64,000 nt of DNA from Scatophagus argus (GCF_020382885.2 NC_058515.1:5563223-5627222); one strand, 5' to 3'; positions 1-12,670 are shown, numbered from the stretch's first letter. Numbers and translations: made by a program. Notes: a model not told the origin generated them from the letters alone.

Positions 1-3000
1 GTACTAAAGGTGAGTACTTCAAATCATTTCACTTTCAGGCTAAAACAATTTGGATGACTAGATCAACTATGGCACATACTTCTGTTTACCATTGCATTGA
101 GGAAGCATTTTTAATTTGCTACAGCTCTAATTTGAGCCTGGCTTTTACTTCGCTTTACTTTATAGCGCTTGGAGGCAACACAGCAAACTGTAAACACTGA
201 CGTATTATCACACTATAAAGTTTGATGAACGTATAAAGTTGCCTATTTACACATCTAGAAGATACGGAGAGATATTGGTATTCATTTAAAGGTGAGTTTC
301 TGGATATCCAGATAATCCAGTTCAATACTCATTCACCTTGTGGCTCTGTTTTGGTCTCCACCCATGAAGGAAATATGTGGCTCATTAGATGCTGAATGCT
401 CCACTCTGTATCTGTCATTTGGTGGCGGGCTGCTTGTGTGCAGTGGGTTTATCGACACTCCACAGAGCTGAGGGGAACTGCATAACTCTCTGTGGTGTTT
501 GGATTTCATGCAACTCCTTTCACATTGCACATTTGACCCATTGTTAATGTAAAAATATGGACTAGTGGAGCCTGAGAATAACATTTTCAAAGGGGGGAAA
601 AATACTTCCTGAGCCACGCTGCTAAATTGCGGGGAGAGGGCGATTTTGAGGCTGGGAAAAGGGAGACTGATGCATAATTCAGCGAACAAACATGCAGTCC
701 AAAATCCCCTGCACAGGCCCACTCATACATATCCAGTCAGTGACACACACACATTCACACACACAAAGACACACACTCAGCACAGGATATTGTAATTGGA
801 ACAAGGTGCAGTAAGACTATGATCTCACCCCCTCCTGGCCTGTCATTCTCCCTCTCCTTTACTCACATTCATTTTTCTTTCTGTTTCCTCTATCTCTTTA
901 GCATTTACTCCCTTGTGGAATTTCTTTTGTCGAGTCACACTCTTTGTGAGAACTCTGCAGACGCGAACCACAACACAAACACACATACAGTATTTACACG
1001 CTCATGCTTGGCATTGCAGCCGTGGTTTTTGCTATCTTTAGCTTTTTCTTCCACCTCATTTCATCTCCAAAGATAGCACCAGGGAGTCATTAACTTACAC
1101 ATATGTGTGCACACACACTCACACACACACACACACACACACAAAACACACTCACATTTTCTTTTCTGCTGGTTCAAATAGTTACAAATGGTTTCCAGAC
1201 TTGCATTTCATTCGTCACCCCCATACAAAGACACACGCACATAGACGCACGCATGTTACCTCCTGCATCATCCAGGGCCTTAAAACAACTGCACTCACTT
1301 TCAAGACAGTGTAGTCATTGTTTTTCAATAAGTATAGGCAATCACTCTTTTCTTTTCAGTTCTTTCTTTCCTTTTTCTTATCATCACCACAAATCTAGTT
1401 TACCCTCTTCGTATTCTAATTGTGGTGTGTAGTATTCATGGGCTTTGAGGGAGCCTTGTCAAAACCACTACGACCTGAATTATGCAAACTCTTCACTTCA
1501 GACAGTCAAATTTGTGAATTATGACACACAGGTTTACATCAGGACCTCAGTTTCCCCTTAGAGACAAAAATACTACTTCTTCAAAGATCCTCCTTCTTTG
1601 AGCTGTGATTATTTCCCTTCTTAAAGCCATTAGGTCTCGTTTCATGGGTTCACTTTCACGTATTGAGGTGCAAAAGTGTGTCTGCTCTGTCAAACAGGCT
1701 GTCGGGTGTTTTGTATTTTTGTCAGCTGTGTTTGAGTGTGTAGTGTTTTTGTTGGCCGCCATCCATACTCTTAGGAGAAAATGTGAGAGTGTTCTTCATT
1801 TCCAGCTAATTGCCCCTGTCGTGACAAAACACGACGACTGGTTTTGGTATGTTTTTCTTGTTTTGCGTATATTGAACAACTTCATACGTCTCATTGGGTA
1901 AATGTCATGACCTCACGGGTTATGAAACTCGGTCACATCTTTTTTTTTTATAAATTAAAAACTTTCATTTGCATTAGGTTGAAAGTGAGCATATTCATGT
2001 TTTTAAATCACTCTGCACTGAGCATTATTTAAACACAGGGTAAAATGAAAACTGGAAACTGCCAAAAATGTATCTCTAAAGTACAAAATTTCTCTCTAAA
2101 TGTCATTGTGTTTAGTAAATATGACATTTGACCATCACTCTCAAAAGATACATGAATGAAGACGTTTGCAGGTAATCTAAAAAGAGTCATCACTCCTTGT
2201 TGATCATAAGTAAAGTCAAAACACTGCTTACACCTTAATTATTCAGCTTACCAATCAAACTAAAGTAAGGTAACATTTCACCTGAACACAGAGAGAAGGA
2301 GCCATACTTTTTGAACTAATTTAATGATGCACGTGTGCGGCAGAGATCACATCCAAATATCAAAGACATAAAAAGTGAAGCGTGTTGCCTGCTTGCGTGT
2401 ATTTAGCTTTATTTAGCTTCGTGTGTGTTTGTTGCAGCGAGGGAGCAGCTGAGGCGATCCAGACACAGCAGGACCTTCCTGGTGGAGAGTGGAACCGGAG
2501 AGCTGTGGTCAGAGCTACAGACTGGTAAGGCTGTGTGTGTGTGTGTGTGTGTGTGTGTTTGAGAGAGAGAGAGACAGATAGATCCCACATGCTGGAGACA
2601 TGACATTGATGATTTTGACCTTTAACCCCTGCAGACTGACTGTGAGAAGCAGACACACCTTCTCTCCACTTAACATCAGATTTGGATCTTTCCTTCCTGC
2701 ATATCATGACCTCCTTCTGCATGCACTTGTTTGTTTTTTTGTTTTTTCTAAAAAAAAAAAAAAAAAAACCCTCATTTTACAAGTGCAGGGTTTTAATATT
2801 TTCAAATCAAAATTTTAAAAGGAGCCAACCATTTTCCATCCTGTCGCACTAAACTACCAAACACAACTGCTCTTCGCTACCACAAAATGTGCAACCCACA
2901 GCGTCAGGTTCGGCCTGGGATGATAAAATCCCTCGAAGGGACAGTCAAACTCACAAAGGTTTTCTGGTTTTACACCCAGCCTTTTCTTTCTATTGAGCCA

Positions 3001-4245
3001 TGACAACAATCTGAGGAGCCATGCGCCACTTCTGACCCTTTCTGCTCCCTTTCCTGTCCACACACAGGAAGGACCCAACCCATGGGACTCTCCCTCTGCA
3101 CTGTAAAATAAATAAATAAATAAATAAACCTAAAGGAGTAGAAACCCTGTTCTGTTCTCCTCTTGCATTTTTCTCCTCTCATCCTTCACCTAATTTCTCA
3201 TTTTAGTTCACTTTATTTGCTTGTATTTTTTTTCCCCCCTCTTTCTCAGTCACTCGTACTCATTTTTGGGAGTGTGGTCAGCTAAACTCTAAGGCTCTTA
3301 TCATTTCGACATATCATAAACACACGCGTGCACGAACGCGCACACACACACACACTCACAGATGGAGCGCAGCAATCACAGATGCCTGGAGGTTGTTTGT
3401 GTTTGAGGGTCTGCTGGTCGAAGAGCTGCAGGGGAATACACACACGCACAGGCAAGCTGGGAACGTTGCGTTTAAACAGAAATGATGATACATTATCTAT
3501 CCGCAATTTCCTCCTCCATCATGTTCTTATTGTACTGTAAAGCATTTCCTGGCACTGAAATCAAACTGATAAGCAAGTCTTTCTGGTTTATCAAAAATAA
3601 CAGATTACATAGAAAGACTACATGTTTCCACGGCACTGCAGGTATTAAAATTGAGTGCTTATGCTTTTTTTTTTTTGTTGTTTTTTTGTTTTTTTCAGGT
3701 GACAGGTATATTGTTGCAGACTGTGGAGGAGGAACAGTTGACCTGACAGTCCACCAGATCGAGCAGCCGCAGGGAACACTTAAAGAGCTCTACAAGGCTT
3801 CAGGTACAAATTTTCACAAACTTCTAAAACACAAAAACAACCAAATGAATCCTGCAGATTCCAGAGCTGTAGTTTATCTTCCAGGCGGTCCACACGGTGC
3901 TGTCGGAGTCGACCTGGCCTTTGAAGCTATGCTCTGCCAGATCTTTGGCGAGGACTTCATCCAGAGCTTCAAAGCCAAGCGCCCGGCAGCCTGGGTAGAC
4001 CTCACCATCGCTTTCGAGGCGAGGAAACGGACGGCGGCGCCAGGCAGGGCCAACGCCCTCAACATCTCCCTGCCTTTCTCTTTCATCGACTATTACAAGA
4101 GACACAGGGGGCAGAGTGTGGAGGCCGCCCTGAGGAGGAGCAAGTGAGTGCATGTTGGGAGAGCTGTGTGTGTTTGTGTGCGAGCAGTTTGGTTAAACAA
4201 TGGACTGATTTGATGTATCTGTAACAGTGAAGATGCAAACTCTCC

Positions 4246-4282
<37 letters not shown>

Positions 4283-6065
4283 CAGTATGAACATAGTGAA
4301 GTGGTCTTCTCAGGGGATGCTGCGGCTGACACAGGAAGCCATGAACGAGCTCTTCCAGCCCACCATCATCAATATTGTTAAACACATCGGTGAGGTCACG
4401 CACAGGACGTGTAGTACATACTGCCAGATTCATTCATTCATACAGACGCATACAGCAGCTACTAGCAAAATGTACACAAACGTACCTAAAAATGACAACT
4501 TTGAATGAAGGTTTATGGGTATAAGAGGATTTTTTGGCCTCTTGGAGGGGCCAAAAGGCAATGTAACTGACTTGTTAGCAAACAGTTGCTTAAAATGAAT
4601 ACATTAAATAGGCTCTTTAGCTGCTAAGTGCTCCACTAAGCTGGTGGGTTCTTTTGGTGCTGGGTGGGTACAGTGAGTTTTTGGAGCTATCTGCTGCTGC
4701 TGCTGGAAACAAGGTCGATGAGAGCAGAGAGAGTGAGGCAAAACTTTACTAACTTACATGGATGGGAATTGGGTTTGTCCAAACCTGTGACCACACGGTA
4801 CGACAAGTTGCCATAACTGTCCATTAAATGATCTACTTGCTGTGTCACATGACACGTCTTAATGTTCAATAACAGCAAACACCAAATTAAACAAACTTTA
4901 GGCATAATGGATTTCTTTATATCCTCATTCTAGATGAGACTTCATTGTTTTTTTTAGCCTTGTCAAGAAAGATTTAAGGCAGAAAAATGTAGTTTTAAAT
5001 CATTCCAGTGGTACGTTCAAAACCGGGAGGGCTGGTTTTCAGCTTCGCTACCCTTTTGTTGGGTCACCATAAGACAAAGATTGAGATGCAAGAATGGGTT
5101 TTACAAGTATCAAATTAAAGTAAAGTGTAGCTGATGGAAAAGAAGTAGAGATTACTATATCACTATCCATTCCTTCTGCTTCCCTCTCTCTCTTCTTCAC
5201 TTCTTTGTTGTCCAGAACTTCTCACATGAACACAAAAACAAACACTTTTCTCATTCACTCCAGTGAAGTGAAATTATTTTAAAGCTCTCCCTCCTTTATT
5301 TCTCCCCTGACAGAGGAGCTGATGTTAAAGCCGGAGGTGCGAGGTGTGCGTTTCCTCTTCCTGGTTGGTGGTTTTGCCGAGTCGCCCATGCTGCAGAAAG
5401 CGGTCCAGAGAGTGCTGGGGCGGACGTGTCGCATCATCATCCCCCATGACGTTGGACTGACCATACTGAAGGGTGCCGTGCTCTTCGGCCTGGATCCCAC
5501 TGTGGTGAGTCCTCTGGAGTTCTTGTTCATGCTAGAGTATCTCTTGCCAAATGTTCTGACGACCTCTCTCTCACAGGTCAGAGTGCGTCGATGCCCCTTG
5601 ACCTACGGCGTTGGCGTCTTAAACCGGTTTGTGGAGGGACGCCACCCTCGTGACAAACTCCTCATCAAGGAAGGCCGAGAATGGTGCACCGACATCCTTG
5701 ACCGCTTCGTCTCTGTTGACCAGTCAGTGGCTCTGGGTGAGGTCGTAAGACGGAGCTACACACCGGCTCGTTCGGGCCAGCGCAAGATCATCATCAACAT
5801 TTACTGCAGCGCGACAGACGACGTCACGTACATCTCTGACCCCGGAGTCAGGAAGTGCGGAACAATAACTTTAGACCTACCAGAACCGTTACCGGTCCCA
5901 GGAGCAGTGGGAGGAGTAGGAGGAGGAGGAGGAGGAGGAGGAGGCCCGGAGAGGAGGGAGATCCGAGCAACCATGCAGTTTGGAGACACGGAGATCAAAG
6001 TCACAGCTGTTGACGTCATGTCTAACCGCTCCGTCCGGGCTTCCATAGACTTCCTGTCCAACTGA
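1..6065 (+). CDS. hspa12b: Heat shock 70 kDa protein 12B, 3' part of gene
   Basis: Atypical HSP70-superfamily ATPase, known mainly from endothelium. Exons seen: 2438-2524, 3699-3803, 3885-4143, 4286-4389, 5314-5504 and 5577-6065 (TGA 6063-6065); all junction phases agree. Positions 1-9 followed by GTGAGT probably are the end of the preceding exon, because ACTAAAG joins in frame to 2438 giving TKAREQ; this is inference. Visible family motifs are the phosphate-binding [15 protein letters not shown], then [32 protein letters not shown], the adenosine-site [25 protein letters not shown] and the C-terminal [15 protein letters not shown] ending [13 protein letters not shown] and [14 protein letters not shown] match HSPA12B; HSPA12A has VVDSGGGT and LPEGHLKELYKATG. 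About 414 codons are present of roughly 690 in the family, so the N-terminal ATPase part lies off the left edge. A run of nine glycines before PERREIRA is unusual. It converges with cct7. Confidence 0.93.
10..2437 (+). other. hspa12b intron, 2.4 kb
   Basis: No coding exon found. It holds a CA-rich stretch (about 740-780 and 1110-1143) and AT-rich unique-looking DNA. Open frames here are low-complexity (His/Thr from CA repeats) and have no recognisable domain. The intron ends in the acceptor TTGTTGCAG at 2437. Confidence 0.6.
2532..2558. repeat. (TG)n microsatellite just after an hspa12b donor site
   Basis: A pure TG run starting 8 bases after the exon end at 2524, followed by a short GA run. 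Confidence 0.9.
3106..3128. repeat. (AAAT)n microsatellite
   Basis: Tandem AAAT units in the hspa12b intron between 2524 and 3699. The rest of this intron has further CA runs and long T tracts (3666-3695) next to the acceptor, and no exon. Confidence 0.85.
4248..4281 (+). repeat. (TG)17 microsatellite abutting an hspa12b splice acceptor
   Basis: A pure 34-base TG run ends only four bases (CCAG) before the exon at 4286, in an intron of just 142 bases. It occupies the place of the normal polypyrimidine tract. UG repeats are known binding sites for TDP-43 and CELF proteins; whether they act here is inference. Confidence 0.92.
4390..5313 (+). other. hspa12b intron, 0.9 kb
   Basis: No exon or recognisable repeat seen. 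The flanking exons join in phase (G + AG gives Glu), so nothing is missing from the protein here. Confidence 0.6.
5919..5945 (+). repeat. In-frame GGA triplet repeat (poly-Gly) in hspa12b
   Basis: Eight GGA codons and one GGC encode nine consecutive glycines in the last exon, in a variable loop before the conserved [15 protein letters not shown] segment. Human HSPA12B has a non-repetitive stretch here. Pure triplets are prone to length change. Confidence 0.9.
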
Positions 6066-7338
6066 GGGGGAGCAGGAAGGGGATTGGAGGAAAACAGAAA
6101 AATAACTGATTCTAGGGATGATAATTTTAGAAAAATCGGTACTTTGGGAGTGGGCAATGTAATTCAGACATTTACTCCTTAAAGTAGATATTGAGAGGAA
6201 CATTCTCTTCAGCCCTCACACATTTATACTTTTAAAAAAATAAAACAAAAATCTTTAATTTGTCTGCCTTATGGCTTCGGAAGATTCGTCATCCTGTCAC
6301 ACCATGTGCTGCGAGAATATTTAGAGGAACACTTGTGTGAACTCTTTAAAAGCTAAAGCAAGCTGGGGGCTGAATGCAGTTGAAGCAAATACCTTCAACC
6401 TGCCAGAGGAAAATTTCAACTTTTACACACAATGTCGTCACCTAGACAGACTCTACACAACGCGTTATACTACCTAGAGTAAAACTCACTCGTATTAATT
6501 GCTCGTTATGAAGACTGTGTTTTGCCTCATAAAATGATTACATAGGTATAGCTTAAAAGTTCTGGTCCTTATTTAAATCTTATTTTACTATGCATTTATG
6601 AACATCGATACAACTACCTGTACTGCAGCTTTGTTTCCCCGAAGTGACTGTGATTGTGCCTCACCCAGTGGTGAAAAGACTGAACTACAAGCTGACAATC
6701 ATCTTGGAAGATAAAAGCTCTCAGGATGCATCAAAACACACAAGGAAGGACTGGCAGCGTTATTGCAGCATTTGCATGTTTCTTTCGTTCAAATTCATTC
6801 ACATTCAGGTGTAGAGTTCAGAATCGGTAGTGTTTAGCAGTTCAGGACATTTTTTCTTTCCTTTGCAAATCAGGAAAAGCTTTATCTGTGTATTTTCTAG
6901 ATTATTCCTCCCATGCATACAAAACCTGGAACTTCAGACCAACCTCATCTGTCAGGAGACTCGTAATTTGACCAGAAACCAATCTTTCATGTTTGATGTA
7001 AAAATCAAGTTCGTCTTATCAGCTGTTCCCACTGCTTTCAACCACATATCCCAGTCTTTCTCTGGCGAGTCGCCTTGGTTGTCTTCACTAAACCATATAT
7101 GTTAAAATGCAATTGATGTTCCATATTGGCCGAGCTATCACCACGTGAACTGACTAAACTCCATCAAGTCAGAGAGACCGGCTAAATGCAGTTTCAAAAC
7201 TCTGGGAAAAGCTGACTTAGTGAGGTGGTGTCGGCACCAAATACCACATGCATCCAAAAAATAAAACGACTGGCTTCCCACCTTTAGACATCGCACTGTC
7301 ACATTAAAGCCAGCTTACGTTGTGTATGCTGTAATAAA
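6066..7338 (+). other. hspa12b 3' UTR (putative)
   Basis: AT-rich non-coding sequence after the stop. AATAAA occurs at 7333-7338, and earlier candidates lie near 6239 and 7259. The extent of the UTR is inferred from the signal nearest the start of the facing gene. Confidence 0.5.
7333..7338 (+). terminator. Candidate polyadenylation signal of hspa12b
   Basis: AATAAA followed by GT/T-rich sequence (gtgtattcatgtttttgttt), as expected for a cleavage and polyadenylation site. It lies about 310 bases from the opposing cct7 signal. Confidence 0.5.
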
Positions 7339-7649
7339 GTGTATTCATGTTTTTGTTTGCTTAAAGTAACAAAGATGAAGAAGAACCTGTTCAACATGTA
7401 AACCTAACCTTGTTTGAGTTCCTTTTCAATTTCTTTTTAACTCTGCAGGTTGGTCCATGGCCATATATTATTATTAGAATAAATACATATTTTCCATAGC
7501 AACACCATGCTTTACGTTTCCTATTACAAGAAAACACACAGCTTCTGACACAGTACACCTGCCGCTGATATACTGACACACTGTTTGTGTGTCTAACCAG
7601 AAGTTTAAAATAACACACGTATGAGAAATCAGCATATTTCAGCTGTGAA

Positions 7650-7655
7650 TTTATT
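7650..7655 (-). terminator. Candidate polyadenylation signal of cct7
   Basis: TTTATT on the plus strand reads AATAAA on the minus strand, about 655 bases beyond the cct7 stop. No long open frame with a domain lies between, so 7650-8309 is taken as the 3' UTR. Confidence 0.5.
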
Positions 7656-8309
7656 GACAAGGATGGTCCAATAAATAGTTGTACACAGCATAACCAGTGA
7701 ATGGTTCAGAACTGCTCAACATCCTCTCAGTGCTTTACTTTGCATGTTACACATCAGTTTGTCTCAGAACTCAAAACCGGATTAGAAATTATGGAACATC
7801 TTGAGGTCGGAGAGGAACACCTGACTTGGAGGGGACAGGAGCGTTTGTGTCAAAATGAAGTGGCAACTGCTTTCATTCTGCTTGTATTTCAATATCGTTT
7901 ATCAGTAAAATGGCTACACGTGGAGAAACACAGTGCCTGAAAAGTTAGACAGACATTTCCAAGTCGAAACTTCAGTAAGAAAAAAAACTAGAGGTGACAA
8001 AGAAATACAAGAAAAGTCAACCATATTTGACCAAGTCTAAAGAATCTCTCTTGAAATTGCTAGATGAACCCCCCCTGCCTTTTGTTTGTTTCATGACATC
8101 AGCCATTCGCAATGTTGTAACTGGTTACAAGACCTCATTTTATCAAGAATTCAAATCAAAATGCAGGCGAAGCGTGCCAAGCTACCTTCAACACAATCTT
8201 TGTCTGCTTCTGTGTTTAAATGTGACCGGTCGGCGCAGAAGACGCAATATTCTATCTGCATCTTGGATTTCAATGCCAGATTAAAATGCGGTTTTGTTCT
8301 TGCTTCCTC

Positions 8310-11300
8310 TTAGTGAGCATGGGGTTTCCCGCGGCCTCTTCCCCTGCCAGCGCCACCTGGAGGTCCATCCACAGAGCTGCGAGGGTTCTTGATCGTCTCA
8401 TCAACTGACAGGATGAGGCAGGCCGCCTCCGACGCCGCCGTCAGAGCATTGATCCGCACGATGGAGGGCTCCCAGACGCAGGCCTTGAAGTTGTCTGCAA
8501 TGTCCTCGTTGTTGATGTCCACCCCGTACCACATACCACCCTGCGGTGAGATGACAGATGAGTTAGACAGTTTTTAATACTGCAGGCCATAAAAGCGCCC
8601 TTTTTGCCAAGTGCTGTGCTCAAACTGTTGCATAGAATTAGCTGAGCGTGTTTGGGTCATGTCCTACCTGTGCGTGTTTGGCACGCAGTTTATTCAGGAT
8701 GTTGGTCGCATCGAAGCCGGCGTTGTCACACAGCTGTCTGGGGATGACCTCCAGGGCCTTGGCGTACGCTCCAATCAGCAGCTGCTGTTTTCCTGGGATG
8801 GTCCTGGAGTAATCACGCAGGTACTTGGACAGCTCCATCTCTATGGCTCCTCCGCCCGCCACAATGGAGTCGTTCTGAAAATGGGTTGAGTAGAGTCAGC
8901 TTATTTGCGGTTAGCATGAGCACAGACAAACTGACAAATTAATTTGAAGTGAATTTGACTTTTCCAAAGCAAGAAAGCGATAAAGAGTCAACATTGAATG
9001 AAAAGTACAGGTTGGAACCCAAATGTCAACTGTGGCAAATATTAAATAATTTGTGGCAAAATTCAAGTAAGTGATTTTTCCACTCCTGAATCCTTATGAA
9101 CACAAGCCACAGAAGTGGAATGAACAGTAACACAGTGCTGTTAATAACTATGATGCACTGTGCATCCTAGTGGCTAAATATATCGGCTCTTCTTGCACTC
9201 ATGTTAACTCACCTTGATGGCTCTGCGTACGATCATGATGGCATCGTGCAGCGATCGCTCCGTCTCCTCTGTGAACTGTTCTGCTCCGCCCCTCAGGATG
9301 ATTGTGCACGTCTTCGCCTTTGGACATCCCTTAAAGAAGTTATACCTATAGACAAACATGTCGGGTGTGAGCCGTCATTAAGAGTCACGACACATGATTT
9401 GCTCTCACCATGGGCCAAGATTTGAAGCTGTCCCCCTTACCTCTCTCCGCCAACTTGGACCTCTTCGAAGACTTCACACTGTCCCAGGACATCATCTGTC
9501 ATGGCACCTACTGAAGTCTGGATGGAGCCGCCACAGGCCTGGGAGGTCACATTACACACAATCAGTCACATTCAGGCTAAACTTAACAAAAGAAGTAAGA
9601 CTTTGTGGTCTGGTTTTAACAGAAGAACAGCTGAAAATCGTGGCCATGATGCAAGCATTTTCTCTGACACTGTCATCCTTCAGATGCGAACACAGATGTG
9701 AGGTTTTCTGTCTCTGTTTGTGTCCTACCATCATGGTTCTCTTCAGATCCTCCTCCTGCACCCTGCCAGCGCAGAACAGGTCTCTGTCAGCAAAGTACTG
9801 GGTGGCCACATCACCAATGGGCAACTTGGACAAAACCACTTTTGCGCCTGACTGATAGATCTTCTCCAATTTGTCATACAGGATATTCCACTCTGCATCC
9901 ACAATGGCCTGGTAGTCCTGTATAAAAAAGGTAAGAAGAAGGATTAATTTCAGAATGACATCTCTCGCTTATTTCACATCTTTATGGCCGTGTTGTGGTC
10001 TTCGTACCTCAACAGATTTCACGCGAACTTCAGCATTATCCTTCTCAGCCTTCAGCTCCAGCTCCACATTGAGCAATGCAATCTTTGGATTCTCATAACG
10101 CTTAGGCTGCATCTCAAACCCGGCGTAAGAGAAAGTCTTCTTGAACGCAACGCCAGATATCAATTGAGAGTCCTGTAACATTTAAATATAGAAAATACCT
10201 CATTTATTTCTTTATGCAAGTATTAAGCATTTTCAGAGGCAAGTTGTGTTTAAACAGGCGTAAGATATAAATGAAGCAAACCTCAAGAGCTCCTCCCTGG
10301 ACCTTCTTGATGCCAATCATCTTCAGAGGCAGCAGCTCATCCAGTGACATGACAGCATCCACCACCATTTTGGAGAAGAAATCCTTCTGACCGGCAATCA
10401 GCTTGGAGTTCAGGGCTGTAGCTGCACACTTTTCCAACAGCTGCCTCTGCTCTCTGAGACAACAAAGAGGGGAACAAGTACACTTTAAAATGTACAAGTA
10501 GACCAGTTTGTAAAAGCTCAAAACACCTTAAAGATACAATACTGATAGCATTTAGGATACTCATCGGATGTTGTGGTAAAAGTGAGCACTTACTGCTTGT
10601 CGTCTTTCTTTACAGAGACGGAGATCTCCTTGATCTTGTTGACAGCGAGGTTGGTGGCGGTGCGGAACGCTCTGATGATGGTCTGAGGGTGGAGACCGTC
10701 CTCCACGTACGGCTTCAGCTGCTTCAGGAACTCAGCAGCCAGGAGAGTGACGGAGGTGGTGCCGTCCCCGACCTGAGGATGGTACAAAGAAAAAGACTGA
10801 AATCCTAGAAATCCTGAAATGACGTTCTAACACTGGAGATCCTCCTCTTGTGTTTGGCTTCACTGACAGTTCAACCCCAATTTTTTCAATCTTGTTAAGA
10901 ATTTTAATACATTTACTCCCTTAATTGGAACAGCAACGGCCTCAAGCCTTCACACACAAATACACACTTCTCACCTCAGCATCCTGGGAGCGAGCGATGT
11001 CCACCAGGGTTTTGGCTGCAGGGTGAACAACATCCAGCAGTTTCAGGATGGTGGCTCCATCGTTGGAGATTGTGGCCTTGCCTGGAAAACATGCAACATC
11101 ATGTACAAATTATTGGTGAAGATGAATGCATTCTGTAATTAATCTAATCAAATATTGTCTAACCATCTTTCCTCACCTCTGCTATCCACCATCAGTTTGT
11201 CCATCCCCCTGGGCCCCAGGGTGGTCCTGACAGCCTCAGCAATCACCTGGAAATTAAAACCCATCATGTTAAACAGATACAAAGCTTACTTAGTTACACT

Positions 11301-12620
11301 CCTGCCACACGCAAGAAAATGACACACAATCAAGCAGAGAAAAGGTTTTTTTTTCTGACCTGACAGGCATTAATGTTGCTGATGAGCTGGGGAATGCCCT
11401 GAGACGTGTCCGTCCCTTCCTTCAGCAGGATTACCGGTGTGGGCTGGAGAGACAATCAGAAGGATGACGGTTGACAGATGAAAAAAGGTAAAGTGGAATG
11501 GAAGTGATGGAATCAAGCATCCAATGATGTGTGGAGTTGCAGTACAAATAGCAAAAAATGCAACAGTTCAAGACCATAACTGAGCGAGGGTTTATTGTTT
11601 TTGTTCTTCATGTTTTAGTGAAATCAGTGTTGATATCATATGACTTCCCATACTGCAACAGCATGAACAACATTCAACGGATATTATCATACTATTGAAC
11701 TGATTTAAGTCATATCACTCAGACTTAGTACAAACAGCCAGTAAGCCATTAGTTTATCATTTAAGGTTATAACCTAAAATGGTCACAGACACCCGTGCAG
11801 TGTGGCTGTAGGGTGTGATGCCTTTGTTGCCCACCAGACATTCAGCTGCGTGACACTGTCAAAAGCCGGATGTCTGTTTACAATCTGTCAATAATACTGC
11901 TGGTTGTAGCAGACTGCACATCACAACACCTTATCATAACTTCAAGTTACAAATGTTCTCGTTGTTAGCTAACACGTTTAGGCAAATGATGCCGTTTAAT
12001 TTTGCCTGGTCTTTGTCTGCTACTCTGCATCACTCCGCTTCACTCGGGCATGGGCACCAAATCTCTGGACGAATAGAAAAGCTAATGAACAAATATCCGA
12101 GTAATAACGTTAAAGTTAATCGTTTGCCTCAGTTGGCTCTTCAGCAGTACAGAACCGTTAGATATGTTTGCTATGCCGGCTTTCATACCTACAAAGACGT
12201 TGAACATACAGGAGCTAACATTATACCAACCTGTCTGTCAAAGCTGAAAAGGCATAGGCTAACAAAGCTACTGACAGACGTACTACTCTACCAGACAAAT
12301 ACTTAAAGCCCCAAAGTACATCTTTAAACAATAACCAGCTCGGCGTAGTTTCTTTTATCAGTAACAGCTACCGTTAACGTGTTAGCTAGCATCGTATACG
12401 CCCATTAACGCTGAGTAAATCCTGGTAGGCTAACATGGTCTGACCAATAATAAATTCATTTTAAAATCATTTTTACAAAATAACTGCATCCCAACGCCGC
12501 CAAAAGGGAGTGATCTACACTGAGAGTAGTCCATGTGTAAATTCTCGCTTACAAACTAAAGGATGGACGCGGATTATACATTTGAGTTTGGGGTATGAAT
12601 GCTAACTCACTCACCATCAT
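8310..12620 (-). CDS. cct7: T-complex protein 1 subunit eta (CCT7), complete
   Basis: Cytosolic group II chaperonin subunit; eight different CCT subunits form the double-ring TRiC complex that folds actin, tubulin and other clients with ATP. Twelve coding exons in transcript order: 12620-12615 (Met-Met only), 11443-11360, 11246-11177, 11081-10975, 10772-10594, 10453-10282, 10172-10008, 9917-9729, 9538-9441, 9345-9213, 8874-8668, 8540-8310. They sum to 1641 bases, 546 aa plus stop; human CCT7 is 543 aa. Features: [20 protein letters not shown] at the N-terminus, [14 protein letters not shown] near residue 40, the ATP-site GDGTTS at 91-96, [21 protein letters not shown]-type motif as [33 protein letters not shown], and the eta-specific Gly/Arg-rich tail [12 protein letters not shown]. 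All introns are GT-AG; the donor after 10282 (GAG|gtttgc) is weak. The first exon carries only two codons, so the 1.17 kb first intron sits directly at the start. Confidence 0.97.
11444..12614 (-). other. cct7 first intron
   Basis: Non-coding. Its promoter-proximal half (about 11960-12610) has several GCTAAC/GTTAGC motifs (11964, 11968, 12214, 12258, 12381, 12429, 12601) and one GCTAGC (12385). An open frame at 11953-12306 on the plus strand has no recognisable domain and I do not call it a gene. Confidence 0.6.
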
Positions 12621-12656
12621 CTTTGCAGTTCCTTCGAGAAGCTTTCCACCGGCATC

Positions 12657-12670
12657 CAATCCCACAATGC
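12657..12670 (+). promoter_or_regulatory. Possible ZNF143-like site upstream of cct7
   Basis: CAATCCCACAATGC lies about 40-50 bases upstream of the cct7 start codon. The TCCCAnAATGC core resembles the ZNF143/THAP11 promoter element common in housekeeping genes. One base is missing from the usual spacing, so this is tentative. Confidence 0.35.

Noticed and set aside
1103..1432. Open frames of about 70-110 codons rich in His-Thr
   Set aside because: They are translations of CA microsatellite DNA within an hspa12b intron, with no domain.
4083..4433. Minus-strand frame of 116 codons opposite hspa12b exons
   Set aside because: It is the complement of coding exons plus the TG repeat (His-Thr run); no homology is recognisable.
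11953..12306. Plus-strand frame of 117 codons inside cct7 intron 1
   Set aside because: No domain or family resemblance; it overlaps the promoter-proximal motif-rich DNA and is best explained as chance.
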